A DNA stretch of 64,000 bases, taken from the NCBI RefSeq assembly GCF_000219875.1, contig NC_017167.1:2379361-2443360 (forward strand). The letters run 5' to 3'. Origin of the DNA: Alicyclobacillus acidocaldarius subsp. acidocaldarius Tc-4-1 (lineage in GTDB: Bacteria; Bacillota; Bacilli; Alicyclobacillales; Alicyclobacillaceae). Shown piece after piece: positions 49,574-57,866 of this stretch; the stretch's first letter is position 1, and every line of letters begins with the position of its first letter. A program made the position numbers and the translations under genes. Below the pieces are notes generated by a model. It saw only the letters and a program-made list of their open reading frames with translations, searched no databases and was not told where the DNA came from.

Positions 49574-50353
49574 ATGCTGTGGGCCGTCAAGCTGGCGGAG
49601 AGCCTCGCCCTGCCGCCGGGCCTCTTCTCCACCCTCACGTTGGTCTTGGCCGTTCTCCTCGCACGCCATTGCCGCAGATTTGCCATCGCGTTGGCCGCCG
49701 TGTCGCTGGCCTTCGCTGCCGCGTGCACGACGGCCGTCGGCAATTGGCTTCTCATCCCTCTCGAACGCGCTTACGCGCCGCCTGCGCGTCCCACAGGTGA
49801 CGCCATCGTGGTGCTCGGCGCGGGCTTTTCGGCGGCCACGCCGGATTTCGCCGATCCCGCCCTCGACACCGGCACCCTGTACGGCGACTCAGGCGAGCGC
49901 GTCCTCGCCGCGGCGGCCCTGTACCGCGAGCTGCACCTGCCCATCGTCCTTTCCGGCGGGCCCCTCATCCGTGCGAACGGAAAATCCTACGCGTTTGCGC
50001 TCATCGCCGCGCGCGATCTCGCCGCACTCGGCGTGCCACCGCGCGACCTGTACGTGGACGCCACGAGCCGGACGACCGAGGAGAACGCCGAACACACGGC
50101 CGTCATCCTGCGCAGGCTCCACCGCTTGCACCCCGTTCTCGTCGCATCGGCGGCGCAGATGGCGCGCGCCGTCATGGACTTTCGGCGCGTCGGCGTGGCG
50201 GTCGAGCCGTACCCGGTCGGCTATGTCGCGAGCTCCGTCCCCACGCCCCTCGCGTACGCGTGGCTGCCCTCGCAGGCGGGCTTCGACGAGACCTGCACCG
50301 CGCTGCACGAAGACCTCGGCATCCTCGCCGCGCGCCTGCACCTCCACGGCTAG
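49574..50353 (+). CDS. YdcF/ElyC/SanA-family (DUF218) membrane protein
   Basis: 259 residues. Two N-terminal membrane helices (LFSTLTLVLAVLLA, FAIALAAVSLAFAAACTTAV), then the DUF218 domain: DAIVVLGAGF, LPIVLSGGPL, TSRTTEENAEHTAVIL and ASAAQMARAVMDFRRVGVAV. Relatives such as ElyC and SanA affect envelope or lipid-carrier metabolism. Follows msrB after 8 bases and overlaps the convergent phosphatase gene by 4 bases. Confidence 0.85.
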   Translation: MLWAVKLAESLALPPGLFSTLTLVLAVLLARHCRRFAIALAAVSLAFAAACTTAVGNWLLIPLERAYAPPARPTGDAIVVLGAGFSAATPDFADPALDTGTLYGDSGERVLAAAALYRELHLPIVLSGGPLIRANGKSYAFALIAARDLAALGVPPRDLYVDATSRTTEENAEHTAVILRRLHRLHPVLVASAAQMARAVMDFRRVGVAVEPYPVGYVASSVPTPLAYAWLPSQAGFDETCTALHEDLGILAARLHLHG

Positions 50354-51147
50354 GCGCGCCGTGGGGCGTGCCGCTCAAGCAGCAGGGCGAGATCGCCGTA
50401 CGCCTCGCGCGTGGCCGCCACGATGCCGCGGGTGAGCGTGTGCGGCTGGTTGAAGCGAAACGGTCGCCCGGCGCCGTCGTGCACCCGGCCGCCCGCCGCC
50501 AGGACGAGCGCGACGCCTGCCGCGATATCCCACTCGTGTTTGGGGCCGAGGCTGAATGTCCCATCCGCCTCGCCCGCTGCGACGAGCGCGAGCTTGTACG
50601 CGATGGAGCCCACCGCCCGGACGTCGAGGACGCCGGCAAACGGCTCGAACTCGCCGCGGTTCATCTCCGACCGGCTGCCGAGAATCGTGAGCCGCTCGCC
50701 GCGGATGCGGGAACAGGCCATGGGCGTTCCATTCCGCCATGCGCCGAGGCCCACCGCGCCGAGAAACAGATCCCCCGTCGCGGGATTCACCACCGCACCC
50801 GCCACCGGCTCGCCGTCCCGCGCCAGCGCCACCGAGACGGCGTACTCGGGAATGCGGCGGACGAACTCCCTCGTGCCGTCAATGGGATCGACAATCCACA
50901 CCCAGCTTTTCCTCAGGCGATCCGGCCGATCCTTCGTCTCCTCCGACAGCCAACCGGCCTCCGGAAGCAGCGCGAGGAGTCTCTCTTTTAGAAACGCGTC
51001 ACAGGCGAGATCGGCCGTGGTGACCGGGTCCCGCCTCTCTTCCGGATGCTTGAATTGCGTGTCAAAGCCCTGCCTGGCGATGTCCTCCACCAGGCGGCCT
51101 GCCTCCTGCACGACCTCCGCCAGGCCGTCGAGCCATGCCTTGTCCAT
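50350..51147 (-). CDS. Inositol-monophosphatase-family phosphatase
   Basis: 265 residues from ATG 51147 with GGAG and AAGG-type sites upstream. Metal and active-site motifs: SEETKD, WIVDPIDGTREFVRR, and HEWDIAAGVALVLAAGG. The family includes IMPases, CysQ (PAP phosphatase) and fructose bisphosphatases; the exact substrate is not decided by these motifs. Same strand as uxuA but 94 bases downstream. Confidence 0.87.
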   Translation of the reverse strand: MDKAWLDGLAEVVQEAGRLVEDIARQGFDTQFKHPEERRDPVTTADLACDAFLKERLLALLPEAGWLSEETKDRPDRLRKSWVWIVDPIDGTREFVRRIPEYAVSVALARDGEPVAGAVVNPATGDLFLGAVGLGAWRNGTPMACSRIRGERLTILGSRSEMNRGEFEPFAGVLDVRAVGSIAYKLALVAAGEADGTFSLGPKHEWDIAAGVALVLAAGGRVHDGAGRPFRFNQPHTLTRGIVAATREAYGDLALLLERHAPRRA

Positions 51148-51241
51148 GCGCCCTTCCGACTCCTTATGCACCTCGTGCCCAGATCAACACCCGCCTTCCA
51201 TTATACCGGCGGTGTAAAGCGGAGCGGTGCAGATAGCCGCG

Positions 51242-52297
51242 TCAGACTCTGTTCTCGACGAACGCACGGGACGCCTCCCAGAGCCCGTTCAGATACGTGA
51301 GGCCGAGCGCGCGATCGTACAGGCCGTAGCCGGGGATGCCCGTCTCGCCCCAGATCATCCGGCCGTGATCCGGCCTGGCCGGGCCCTGGTAGTCGAGCCG
51401 CGCGAGAATGGCCACGAGCTCCGCCATGTCGACCGATCCGTCCCGCGACAGGTGGCCGGACTCGTAAAACGATTTCTCGCCGACGCGCTTCACGTTTCGC
51501 AGGTGAACGAAGTGAAGCCGATTGCGCTCGCCGAGATCGCGCAGGATAGCCGGCAGGTCGTTCTCCGCCGTTGCACCGAGCGATCCAGAGCAGAAGCACA
51601 CGCCGTTTGCGGGCGAATCGCAGATCTCGAACATGCGCAGAAACGACGCGTGCCGGCCGATGATGCGAGGGATGCCGATGACGGGCCAGGGCGGATCGTC
51701 CGGATGGATAGCCAGGCGAATGCCTACCTCTTCCGCGACGGGCGCGACGGCGCGCAGGAAATAGGCAAGGCTGTCCCAGAGTCCCTCGTCGCCCCGCTCC
51801 CGGTACTCGTCCCGCAGGCGGCGCAGTTTCTCGCCGTCCTCGTCGATGTTCCAGACCGGCAGCTTCACCCGACCCGACAGGAGCGCCGCTTCGTCCACCT
51901 CGTCGTGGAAGTACGCAAGCGAGTTCGATCCGTCCGGCAGCGGATAGGCGAGCGAGGTGCGCATCCAGTCGAAGAGCGGCATGAAGTTGTAGCAGACCGT
52001 GTCAATCCCGGCCTTCGCGAGCCGCCTGAGCGTCTGTTGATACGCCTCGATGTACCTGTCGCGCGCCGGGCGCCCAAGCTTGATGTCCTCGTGCACCGGC
52101 ACGCTCTCGATGACGGTCAGGCGAAAGCCGTGTGACTCCACCCGACGCACAAGCTCGCGGATCTCGTCTTCGGGCCACACTTCGCCCGGCGGCACGTGGT
52201 AGAGCGCGGAGACGATGCCGACGCACCCTGGGATCTGCCGGATCTTTTCGAGCGTGACGGGATCGTCAGGTCCGTACCAGCGGAAGGAAAGCTGCAT
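51242..52297 (-). CDS. uxuA: Mannonate dehydratase
   Basis: 351 residues from ATG 52297 with GAGGGGAGG upstream. Dehydrates D-mannonate to 2-keto-3-deoxygluconate in hexuronate breakdown. UxuA hallmarks: MQLSFRWYGPDDPV, IESVPVHEDIKLG, YNFMPLFDWMRT, LAIHPDDPPWPVIG, NGVCFCSGSLGA, HFVHLRNVKR, RPDHGRMIWGE. Third gene of the kdgK-eda-uxuA operon, 15 bases after the aldolase. Confidence 0.95.
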   Translation of the reverse strand: MQLSFRWYGPDDPVTLEKIRQIPGCVGIVSALYHVPPGEVWPEDEIRELVRRVESHGFRLTVIESVPVHEDIKLGRPARDRYIEAYQQTLRRLAKAGIDTVCYNFMPLFDWMRTSLAYPLPDGSNSLAYFHDEVDEAALLSGRVKLPVWNIDEDGEKLRRLRDEYRERGDEGLWDSLAYFLRAVAPVAEEVGIRLAIHPDDPPWPVIGIPRIIGRHASFLRMFEICDSPANGVCFCSGSLGATAENDLPAILRDLGERNRLHFVHLRNVKRVGEKSFYESGHLSRDGSVDMAELVAILARLDYQGPARPDHGRMIWGETGIPGYGLYDRALGLTYLNGLWEASRAFVENRV

Positions 52298-52312
52298 CGC
52301 CGCCACCTCCCC

Positions 52313-52939
52313 TCATCCGCGGACGAGCCGCGTCAGCCGCTCCGCCCGCTTCGCGATGGACGCGTAGTCCCGCGCCTCGATGTCGGACTTGGGAAAGAGC
52401 GAGCTGCCGACGCCGACCGCCACCGCGCCCGCGTCGAGAAACGCGCGCGCATTGTCCTCGCTCACGCCGCCCGTTACCATGGCCTTAAGATCCTTGAACG
52501 GACCGCGGAGATCGCGCAGATAGCCCGGGCCCACGAGGCTGCCAGGGAAGATCTTCACCGCCTGCGCGCCGTGCCGAAGCGCCGCGGCGACCTCCGTCGG
52601 CGTGAGCACGCCCGGCACCATCGGGACGCCCCATTCCTTAGCGGCTTTCATCAGGTCGGGATCGAGGTGCGGAGACACGAAGAACGACGCGCCCGCCTCC
52701 TTCGCCGCCTGCATCTGGTCGCGCGTGAACACGGTGCCTGCGCCAAGTAGGACGCGATCGCCCAACGCCTCGCGCGTCCGCCGGATGAGTTCCGCGCCGT
52801 CCGGCGCGTCCATGGTTACCTCGATGGCCCGCACCCCGCCGTCGACGAGCGCACGCACCACGTCGAGAAACGTGTCCGACGGCAATCGCCGCAGGACCGC
52901 CACAATCTTCTCCTGTTCCAGCATCGATACCAGGTTCAT
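52313..52939 (-). CDS. 2-keto-3-deoxy-6-phosphogluconate aldolase
   Basis: 208 residues from ATG 52939, in an ATGA overlap with the kinase. Cleaves KDPG to pyruvate and glyceraldehyde-3-phosphate. Motifs: IVAVLRRLPSDTF, AIEVTMDAPDG (active-site Glu), LGAGTVFTRDQ, FFVSPHLDPD, and Schiff-base Lys in AVKIFPGSLVG. Acts directly after the neighbouring KDG kinase. Confidence 0.94.
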   Translation of the reverse strand: MNLVSMLEQEKIVAVLRRLPSDTFLDVVRALVDGGVRAIEVTMDAPDGAELIRRTREALGDRVLLGAGTVFTRDQMQAAKEAGASFFVSPHLDPDLMKAAKEWGVPMVPGVLTPTEVAAALRHGAQAVKIFPGSLVGPGYLRDLRGPFKDLKAMVTGGVSEDNARAFLDAGAVAVGVGSSLFPKSDIEARDYASIAKRAERLTRLVRG

Positions 52940-53925
52940 CGCTCCACGCCTCCCTGGCCCTCGAGATACGACATGGCCTCGCGCCACGTCGGATAGCCGT
53001 CATAATCCCCTCCGGCGGTCACGGCGCACGCGCCGACGAGCGCCGCCAGCCGCAGCGCCTCCTCGGTGGTCCAGCCCTTCATCCGCCCCGCAATGAATCC
53101 CGCGTTGAAGCCATCCCCCGCGCCGACCGTGTCCACCACGTTCGAGACGGGCCACGCCGGCACGTGGAGTACGCCGCCATCCGACAGCCACTCCGCCCCT
53201 TCCGCGCCCCGCTTGACGATCACGCCTTCACCAGCAAAGCCCATGTCCCGGATGGACGCCCAGACCTCCTGAGCGCGTGCCGTGCCAAGCAACATCTCCG
53301 CCTCCGTGTCACCTAAAAACAGCCACGTGACCTTCGGCGCGACTTGCACCAAGAGCGCCCGCCACGCGTCTTCGGGCGCCAGCTTGAGGCGCACGTTGAT
53401 ATCAAACGAGACCGTGGCGCCACATCGCCGCGCTGCCTCCACGAGCGCATCGCTCGCCGCGCGGGCCGCTTCGCCAATCATCCAGGTGATGCCCGTCCCG
53501 TGCACCCACGCAATTTCGCCCGACGCAAGCCGTTCCTCGGCTGGATACGTCGCGAACCCTTCCTCGGCCATAGCGGACTGGCTGCGATAGTAGAACACCT
53601 CGGTCCGCCCGTCGAGCCCTGCCCACTGCTTGAAGTAGATCCCCGTTGGGCACCGATGGGAGGCCGTGACGAGTCGGTCATCGACGCCTTCCTCGCGCAG
53701 CGCACGGCGGATCTGTTCGCCAAACGGATCATCGCCCACCTTCGCCAGATACGCAACGGGGACCTCCAATCGCGCGAGGCCGACCGCGGTGTTCAGTTCC
53801 GCGCCGGCACAACTCGTGTGAAAGCGGCGCACCTGATGCAGCCTCCCGGCGCCATCCGGTACGCAGACCACCAGCGGTTCTCCAAATGTCAAGACGCGCA
53901 ATTCGCTCGGTTCTCGATCCGCCAT
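52936..53925 (-). CDS. kdgK: 2-keto-3-deoxygluconate kinase (PfkB family)
   Basis: 329 residues from ATG 53925 with GAGGGGCGAG upstream. PfkB motifs: GAELNTAVGLARL near the start and DTVGAGDGFNAGFIAG with the catalytic Asp near the end. The assignment as KDG kinase rather than another sugar kinase rests on the operon with KDPG aldolase and mannonate dehydratase. First gene of the operon. Confidence 0.88.
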   Translation of the reverse strand: MADREPSELRVLTFGEPLVVCVPDGAGRLHQVRRFHTSCAGAELNTAVGLARLEVPVAYLAKVGDDPFGEQIRRALREEGVDDRLVTASHRCPTGIYFKQWAGLDGRTEVFYYRSQSAMAEEGFATYPAEERLASGEIAWVHGTGITWMIGEAARAASDALVEAARRCGATVSFDINVRLKLAPEDAWRALLVQVAPKVTWLFLGDTEAEMLLGTARAQEVWASIRDMGFAGEGVIVKRGAEGAEWLSDGGVLHVPAWPVSNVVDTVGAGDGFNAGFIAGRMKGWTTEEALRLAALVGACAVTAGGDYDGYPTWREAMSYLEGQGGVER

Positions 53926-54006
53926 CTCGCCCCTCCTCGCCGACAGGCTCGACCAGCGCGCCAAGCGGTGCGCATGGCGCACAACCGCCACGAGCCTGTG
54001 CCAGCT

Positions 54007-54036
54007 CTTGTATACTTGTGTGTTAGAAGATGTGAA
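54007..54036 (-). promoter_or_regulatory. Promoter with overlapping GTATAC dyad upstream of kdgK
   Basis: Minus strand TTCACA (54036-54031), 16-base spacer, TATACA (54014-54009). The -10 overlaps CTTGTATACTTG (54007-54018), whose GTATAC centre resembles the GGTATACC-type sites of GntR-family hexuronate regulators such as UxuR and ExuR. About 80 bases upstream of the kdgK ATG. The rest of the 302-base gap to 54227 shows no gene. Confidence 0.45.
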
Positions 54037-54227
54037 AGAATGAGGGCGAGATCGCCCACAAAGCCATTGTAGCATGAACGCGGCAGATGCGGTTCGACCC
54101 ACGACAGGTGCCAAAGCGGCCATAGTGCAGACCGGTCGGCAACACGGGCACGCGCGAGACCCGCGGCGCGAGGCGTACCGCTTACGGTTGGCGACGGAGG
54201 ATTCGCCTCCTTCCGGCTCGCGCGGAC

Positions 54228-55406
54228 CTACGGCTTTCCAACCCGGCCAGCGAGCCACGCGCGAACGGCGTTCTCCGTCGCCGATGCGAGAAGCGACGTG
54301 GCGTTCGCCATGGCCTCGTCCAGCGAGATGGGCCCTCGCGCGATGGAGAACATGGCGGATACGCCGTGCTCGTACAGCTGCTCGGCGCCCGGGGCGATGG
54401 CCCCGGAGATACAGAACACCGGCACGCCGCGGGCTTGCGCGCGCCGGGCGACGCCAGCCACCGCCTTGCCGCGCGCGGTCTGCGCATCCGTGCGTCCCTC
54501 GCCCGTCAGGACGAGCGCGGCACGTTCGAGGGCGTGATCGAACCCGACGGCGTCGAGCACGAAATCAATGCCGGACACGCGCGTGGCGCCTAGAAGGTAG
54601 AGCGCGAAGCCAAGGCCGCCTGCGGCACCTGCGCCGGGCAAGTCCGCCGCCTGACGCCCGAACGCCGCCTCGCACAATGCCGCGATGTGCGTCAGCTCAG
54701 CGTCCAAGTAGGGCTCGTCTTCCGCAGGAACGCCCTTCTGCGGCCCGAAGACGGTGGTGGCCCCGTTTTCGCCCGTGAGCGGGTTGTCCACGTCGCATAC
54801 GGCGAGCATCTCGGCGCCGCGGAGGCGCTCATCGAGGCCAGACACGTCGACGCGCACCACGCGGTGAAACTCCGCCGGCACCGGGGGCACGTCCTGGTCC
54901 ACATCATCGAGGAAGCGTACGCCGAGCGCCGCGAGCATGCCGACGCCCGCGTCGTTCGTGGAGGATCCCCCGAGCGCGACGGCGATGCGGCGATAGCCCA
55001 TGTCGAGCGCGTGCCGGATCATCTCGCCGACCCCGACCGTGGTCCGGCGCCAGACGTCCGCGCCCGAACGGAGGGCCTCCGGCAGGCCGACGGCCTCCGC
55101 GCACTCGACGACGGCGGTGCCATCGGGGAGGGCAAGGAAGCGCCTCTCCTTGCGGTGACCGCTCGCCGTCGTGACGACGACCGATAACCAACGCGCATGG
55201 GTAGAGGTCGCGATCGCATCGAGTGTACCTTCGCCGCCGTCGGCGATGGGAAGGAGGCTGAGCTCCGCAGCTCGACAAGCGCGGTGGGCGCCTTCCGCCA
55301 TGGCTCGGGCGGCCTCTACCGCCGTGAGACAGCCCTTGAAGGAATCGGGGGCGAGGAGGAGGCACAAGTTTCTTGGTTGTCCGGCTACTGGCGTCCCTCG
55401 TGCCAT
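54228..55406 (-). CDS. Glycerate kinase (GlxK/GarK type)
   Basis: 392 residues. Phosphorylates glycerate (GarK-type product 2-phosphoglycerate). Motifs: LLAPDSFKGCLTAVEA, LPIADGGEGTLDAI, ALGGSSTNDAGVGMLAALG, and GAGAAGGLGFALYLLGA. Of two nearby ATGs, 55406 has the correct spacing from GAGGAGG. It starts only 16 bases after the cmr6 stop, so it can be read through from the CRISPR effector operon. Confidence 0.93.
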   Translation of the reverse strand: MARGTPVAGQPRNLCLLLAPDSFKGCLTAVEAARAMAEGAHRACRAAELSLLPIADGGEGTLDAIATSTHARWLSVVVTTASGHRKERRFLALPDGTAVVECAEAVGLPEALRSGADVWRRTTVGVGEMIRHALDMGYRRIAVALGGSSTNDAGVGMLAALGVRFLDDVDQDVPPVPAEFHRVVRVDVSGLDERLRGAEMLAVCDVDNPLTGENGATTVFGPQKGVPAEDEPYLDAELTHIAALCEAAFGRQAADLPGAGAAGGLGFALYLLGATRVSGIDFVLDAVGFDHALERAALVLTGEGRTDAQTARGKAVAGVARRAQARGVPVFCISGAIAPGAEQLYEHGVSAMFSIARGPISLDEAMANATSLLASATENAVRAWLAGRVGKP

Positions 55407-55422
55407 GCTCATCCTCCTCGGG

Positions 55423-56568
55423 TTACAACTTCGGACGGAATGGTCCATTCGGACGGTTCTGCCGCATCGTCGTTGACGGCGAGGTCTTCACTTTATCCCA
55501 CTCCACCCGTTCAGGATCCAAGTCAGGGCGGAACTTCTTCAACTTCAGCTCTAAGGTCCCACCAATTTCCGGAGCCTCTCTGAATGTCACGCTGCTCGCG
55601 ACACCGTAGAGACGAGGTGGGTTCACCGTTTCAAACCATATGCCTTGTTTACCTTCGGGCGGCTCGATTCGCCTGACGCGGAGGATATCCCCTGCACGAG
55701 GCATCGACGGCGGCTGTGTAGCACCGGAAATGAACTCCGCTTGTCTTCGCTTCGCTCGCCCGTAACCGCTCGACTTTTTCCCGCCGAGGCCCCACAGGGA
55801 AAGGGCGTCCAACAGCCGGTCCCACGACCAGGCGAGCCATTCCTCAGCTTTTTCCTCCTCACAGTCCATTCCGAGCCTGAGGAGAAACGTCGGGCGGTCG
55901 AGGCTCAGAAAATGGACTGGGATGGGGTCGTCCATTCCGTGCGGCGTGTCCAGTCCACGGTAATAGGATGGATAATGAATGGTCATAACCTCGAGTCGCA
56001 GGGATTTGAGCGCCTCGGGCTTGATGAGCGCATCGTAGAAGATCAACGCGCCCCGGTTCCGTTCCTCGTCGTCTCGTTCAGTGGTGCCAAAGAGAAAGCG
56101 ATGGCCTTCCCCGCCTCGCTGAAATTCCGGATGACGCCCCTGTTGACCGACGACGTCGTGCACAAAATGAGACAAAAGCCCCTTCAATGTGCTGCCCGGG
56201 ATATAAGGAACCCCGTACACGGGATGGAACATCAGCCCAACCTCGTACACCGACTCGCGGCCGAGGCCCACTGCCACGCGTTCTGCAAACTCGATCTCGC
56301 CACTCACATGGCGAGTACGTCTCATGCTGGGCATCGACGCGGCCCGTTGATACACCCGCGGATAGAGATCACCCTGTTGTGCAGCGCAGAACGCCTTGTG
56401 AATTCGTTCATATGCCGAGGCCAGCAAACTCCCGGCATCACCTTGAGGTTCATGCACGCCGACGAATCCAAATCGCTGAAAGACGAGGCCCGGATTCTCC
56501 AACTTGGCGCCTACCGTCTCCCACATGCTCTCTTGCGCCAGAGGGCCTCGAATGTCACGATCACGCAT
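55423..56568 (-). CDS. cmr6: Type III-B CRISPR RAMP protein Cmr6
   Basis: 381 residues from ATG 56568 (MRDRDIRGPLAQESMW), with GAGGAGG upstream and an 8-base overlap with cmr5. RAMP features: VPYIPGSTLKGLLSHFV, RGALIFYDALIKPEAL, and the glycine-rich LWGLGGKKSSGYGRAKR. Cmr6 caps the Cmr4/Cmr5 filament at the 3' side of the crRNA. The C-terminal 80 residues are basic and extend beyond the core fold. Confidence 0.88.
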   Translation of the reverse strand: MRDRDIRGPLAQESMWETVGAKLENPGLVFQRFGFVGVHEPQGDAGSLLASAYERIHKAFCAAQQGDLYPRVYQRAASMPSMRRTRHVSGEIEFAERVAVGLGRESVYEVGLMFHPVYGVPYIPGSTLKGLLSHFVHDVVGQQGRHPEFQRGGEGHRFLFGTTERDDEERNRGALIFYDALIKPEALKSLRLEVMTIHYPSYYRGLDTPHGMDDPIPVHFLSLDRPTFLLRLGMDCEEEKAEEWLAWSWDRLLDALSLWGLGGKKSSGYGRAKRRQAEFISGATQPPSMPRAGDILRVRRIEPPEGKQGIWFETVNPPRLYGVASSVTFREAPEIGGTLELKLKKFRPDLDPERVEWDKVKTSPSTTMRQNRPNGPFRPKL

Positions 56569-56971
56569 GCGGCTCCTCCTCGTCGCCAAACTGGATTTCG
56601 ACCATTCGCTTCAACCAGGAGGCCGCCTCCAGCGAGAGGCGCGATACGACAAGATACTCGTGCAGTTTCATCTGTGTAAGCTCATCCGTCTTCAGCTCCT
56701 TCATTCCAGTGAAGGGAGACAAAAGAGAGGCCAGATGAGCGAGCACGAGTCCGTGAGCCGTGGGATTGTTGGAGGCCCGGCGAGATCGACTTTCCAAGTA
56801 GGCGATGGTCTGAAAGAGACCGGATTGATGCAGCAAAGCTGGCAATCCACGCGCCAATGACGCATATTCGGAACGCACACGAGTGTCGGCCGCTTCACGA
56901 ACGAGGTTCTTAGCACATTGCAACCATTGAACCGCGCGCGGTTGCAAATCGGACTCAAGCACGCTGTGCAT
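56561..56971 (-). CDS. cmr5: Type III-B CRISPR small subunit Cmr5
   Basis: 136 residues from ATG 56971, one base after the cmr4 stop. All-helical small subunit; recognisable by RSEYASLARGLPALLHQSGL, FQTIAYLESRSR and the C-terminal RLSLEAASWLKRMVEIQF. Forms the inner filament of the Cmr complex. Confidence 0.85.
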   Translation of the reverse strand: MHSVLESDLQPRAVQWLQCAKNLVREAADTRVRSEYASLARGLPALLHQSGLFQTIAYLESRSRRASNNPTAHGLVLAHLASLLSPFTGMKELKTDELTQMKLHEYLVVSRLSLEAASWLKRMVEIQFGDEEEPHA

Positions 56972-56972
56972 T

Positions 56973-57866
56973 TCAGTCCACCGCCCTCTCAGGCCCGAAG
57001 ATGAGTAGGGACTGCCCGCAGCCCGTCGTCGGGTTGCCACCTATTTGCGTAACCACCCGCCCGCAAAACGGACTCGCCAAATCGCTCCCTTCCTCGCGCC
57101 TCGGGTTATCCACCGACACGAGTCCAACGAGCACGGACTCCGGCGGCAGGGACTCCTCGTACCAAAGCGCCCCTTGGGCAACGGTGCCATTGTCGCCCAT
57201 TCGAATGTGTGCGTCCACCTGCGTTCCATGCTCAGAAAAGAATTGAAACAGTTGATCATGGACGACGACGAAGCGATCCACGAAGGTTTGACGCCAGTCC
57301 TCGTCGTCAAATAGGATTTCCGCAATGCGTCGGCCGATGGATGTTGTAACGTCGCAGTTCTCCGACTTCAGGCAAAAGTCCAGAAGGTACAGGGAAGGTT
57401 CCGGATTCGACGGAAACGTGAATGCGAGCTTTGAGCTGTTTGAAACCAACACCCGATCGGTTTCGACCGCGCGTGACAGTGCGGGAATTTCAACACCTGT
57501 CAGCGCCATGTCCCGCGCCAGGCGCTGCAGGATGAGGGGGCAAGTCACATACGCATAGGTTCCAATCATGCTCGCGACCGGCAGACACACCAGGCGGGCA
57601 TCCGTGAACGTCGCGATGCCCGCCCGCTCCTGCGTACCGAACACCCGCTCGACCTCTCTCAAACCGTCTTGCTCCGGCGTACCCTTTTGTCGACACTTTC
57701 GCTCCCATTCATCGCGAAGAACACCTTTGATGGAGGTGCCCGGCAGGTACGGCCATCCTGTCACCTTTTCCCGCACGATAGGTAGGTCCACAAATCCCGT
57801 GCCTTGTCCCGCCCCGACATGGATGGGCGAATACGCATAAACCCAGTACGTCTGAATGACGGTCAC
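56973..57866 (-). CDS. cmr4: Type III-B CRISPR RAMP protein Cmr4, target-RNA nuclease
   Basis: 297 residues from GTG 57866, in a GTGA overlap with cmr3. Cmr4 forms the backbone along the crRNA and cuts target RNA every six bases. Motifs: YSPIHVGAGQGTGFVDLPIV, holding the catalytic Asp, then WPYLPGTSIKGVLRDEWERK and FTDARLVCLPV; C-terminal GGNPTTGCGQ. All active-site elements look intact. Confidence 0.92.
   Translation of the reverse strand: MTVIQTYWVYAYSPIHVGAGQGTGFVDLPIVREKVTGWPYLPGTSIKGVLRDEWERKCRQKGTPEQDGLREVERVFGTQERAGIATFTDARLVCLPVASMIGTYAYVTCPLILQRLARDMALTGVEIPALSRAVETDRVLVSNSSKLAFTFPSNPEPSLYLLDFCLKSENCDVTTSIGRRIAEILFDDEDWRQTFVDRFVVVHDQLFQFFSEHGTQVDAHIRMGDNGTVAQGALWYEESLPPESVLVGLVSVDNPRREEGSDLASPFCGRVVTQIGGNPTTGCGQSLLIFGPERAVD

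Noticed and set aside
52936-54258. Longer start for the KDG kinase at 54258
   Set aside because: The added 111 codons lack PfkB similarity and cover the promoter region; ATG 53925 has a proper site and begins the family fold.
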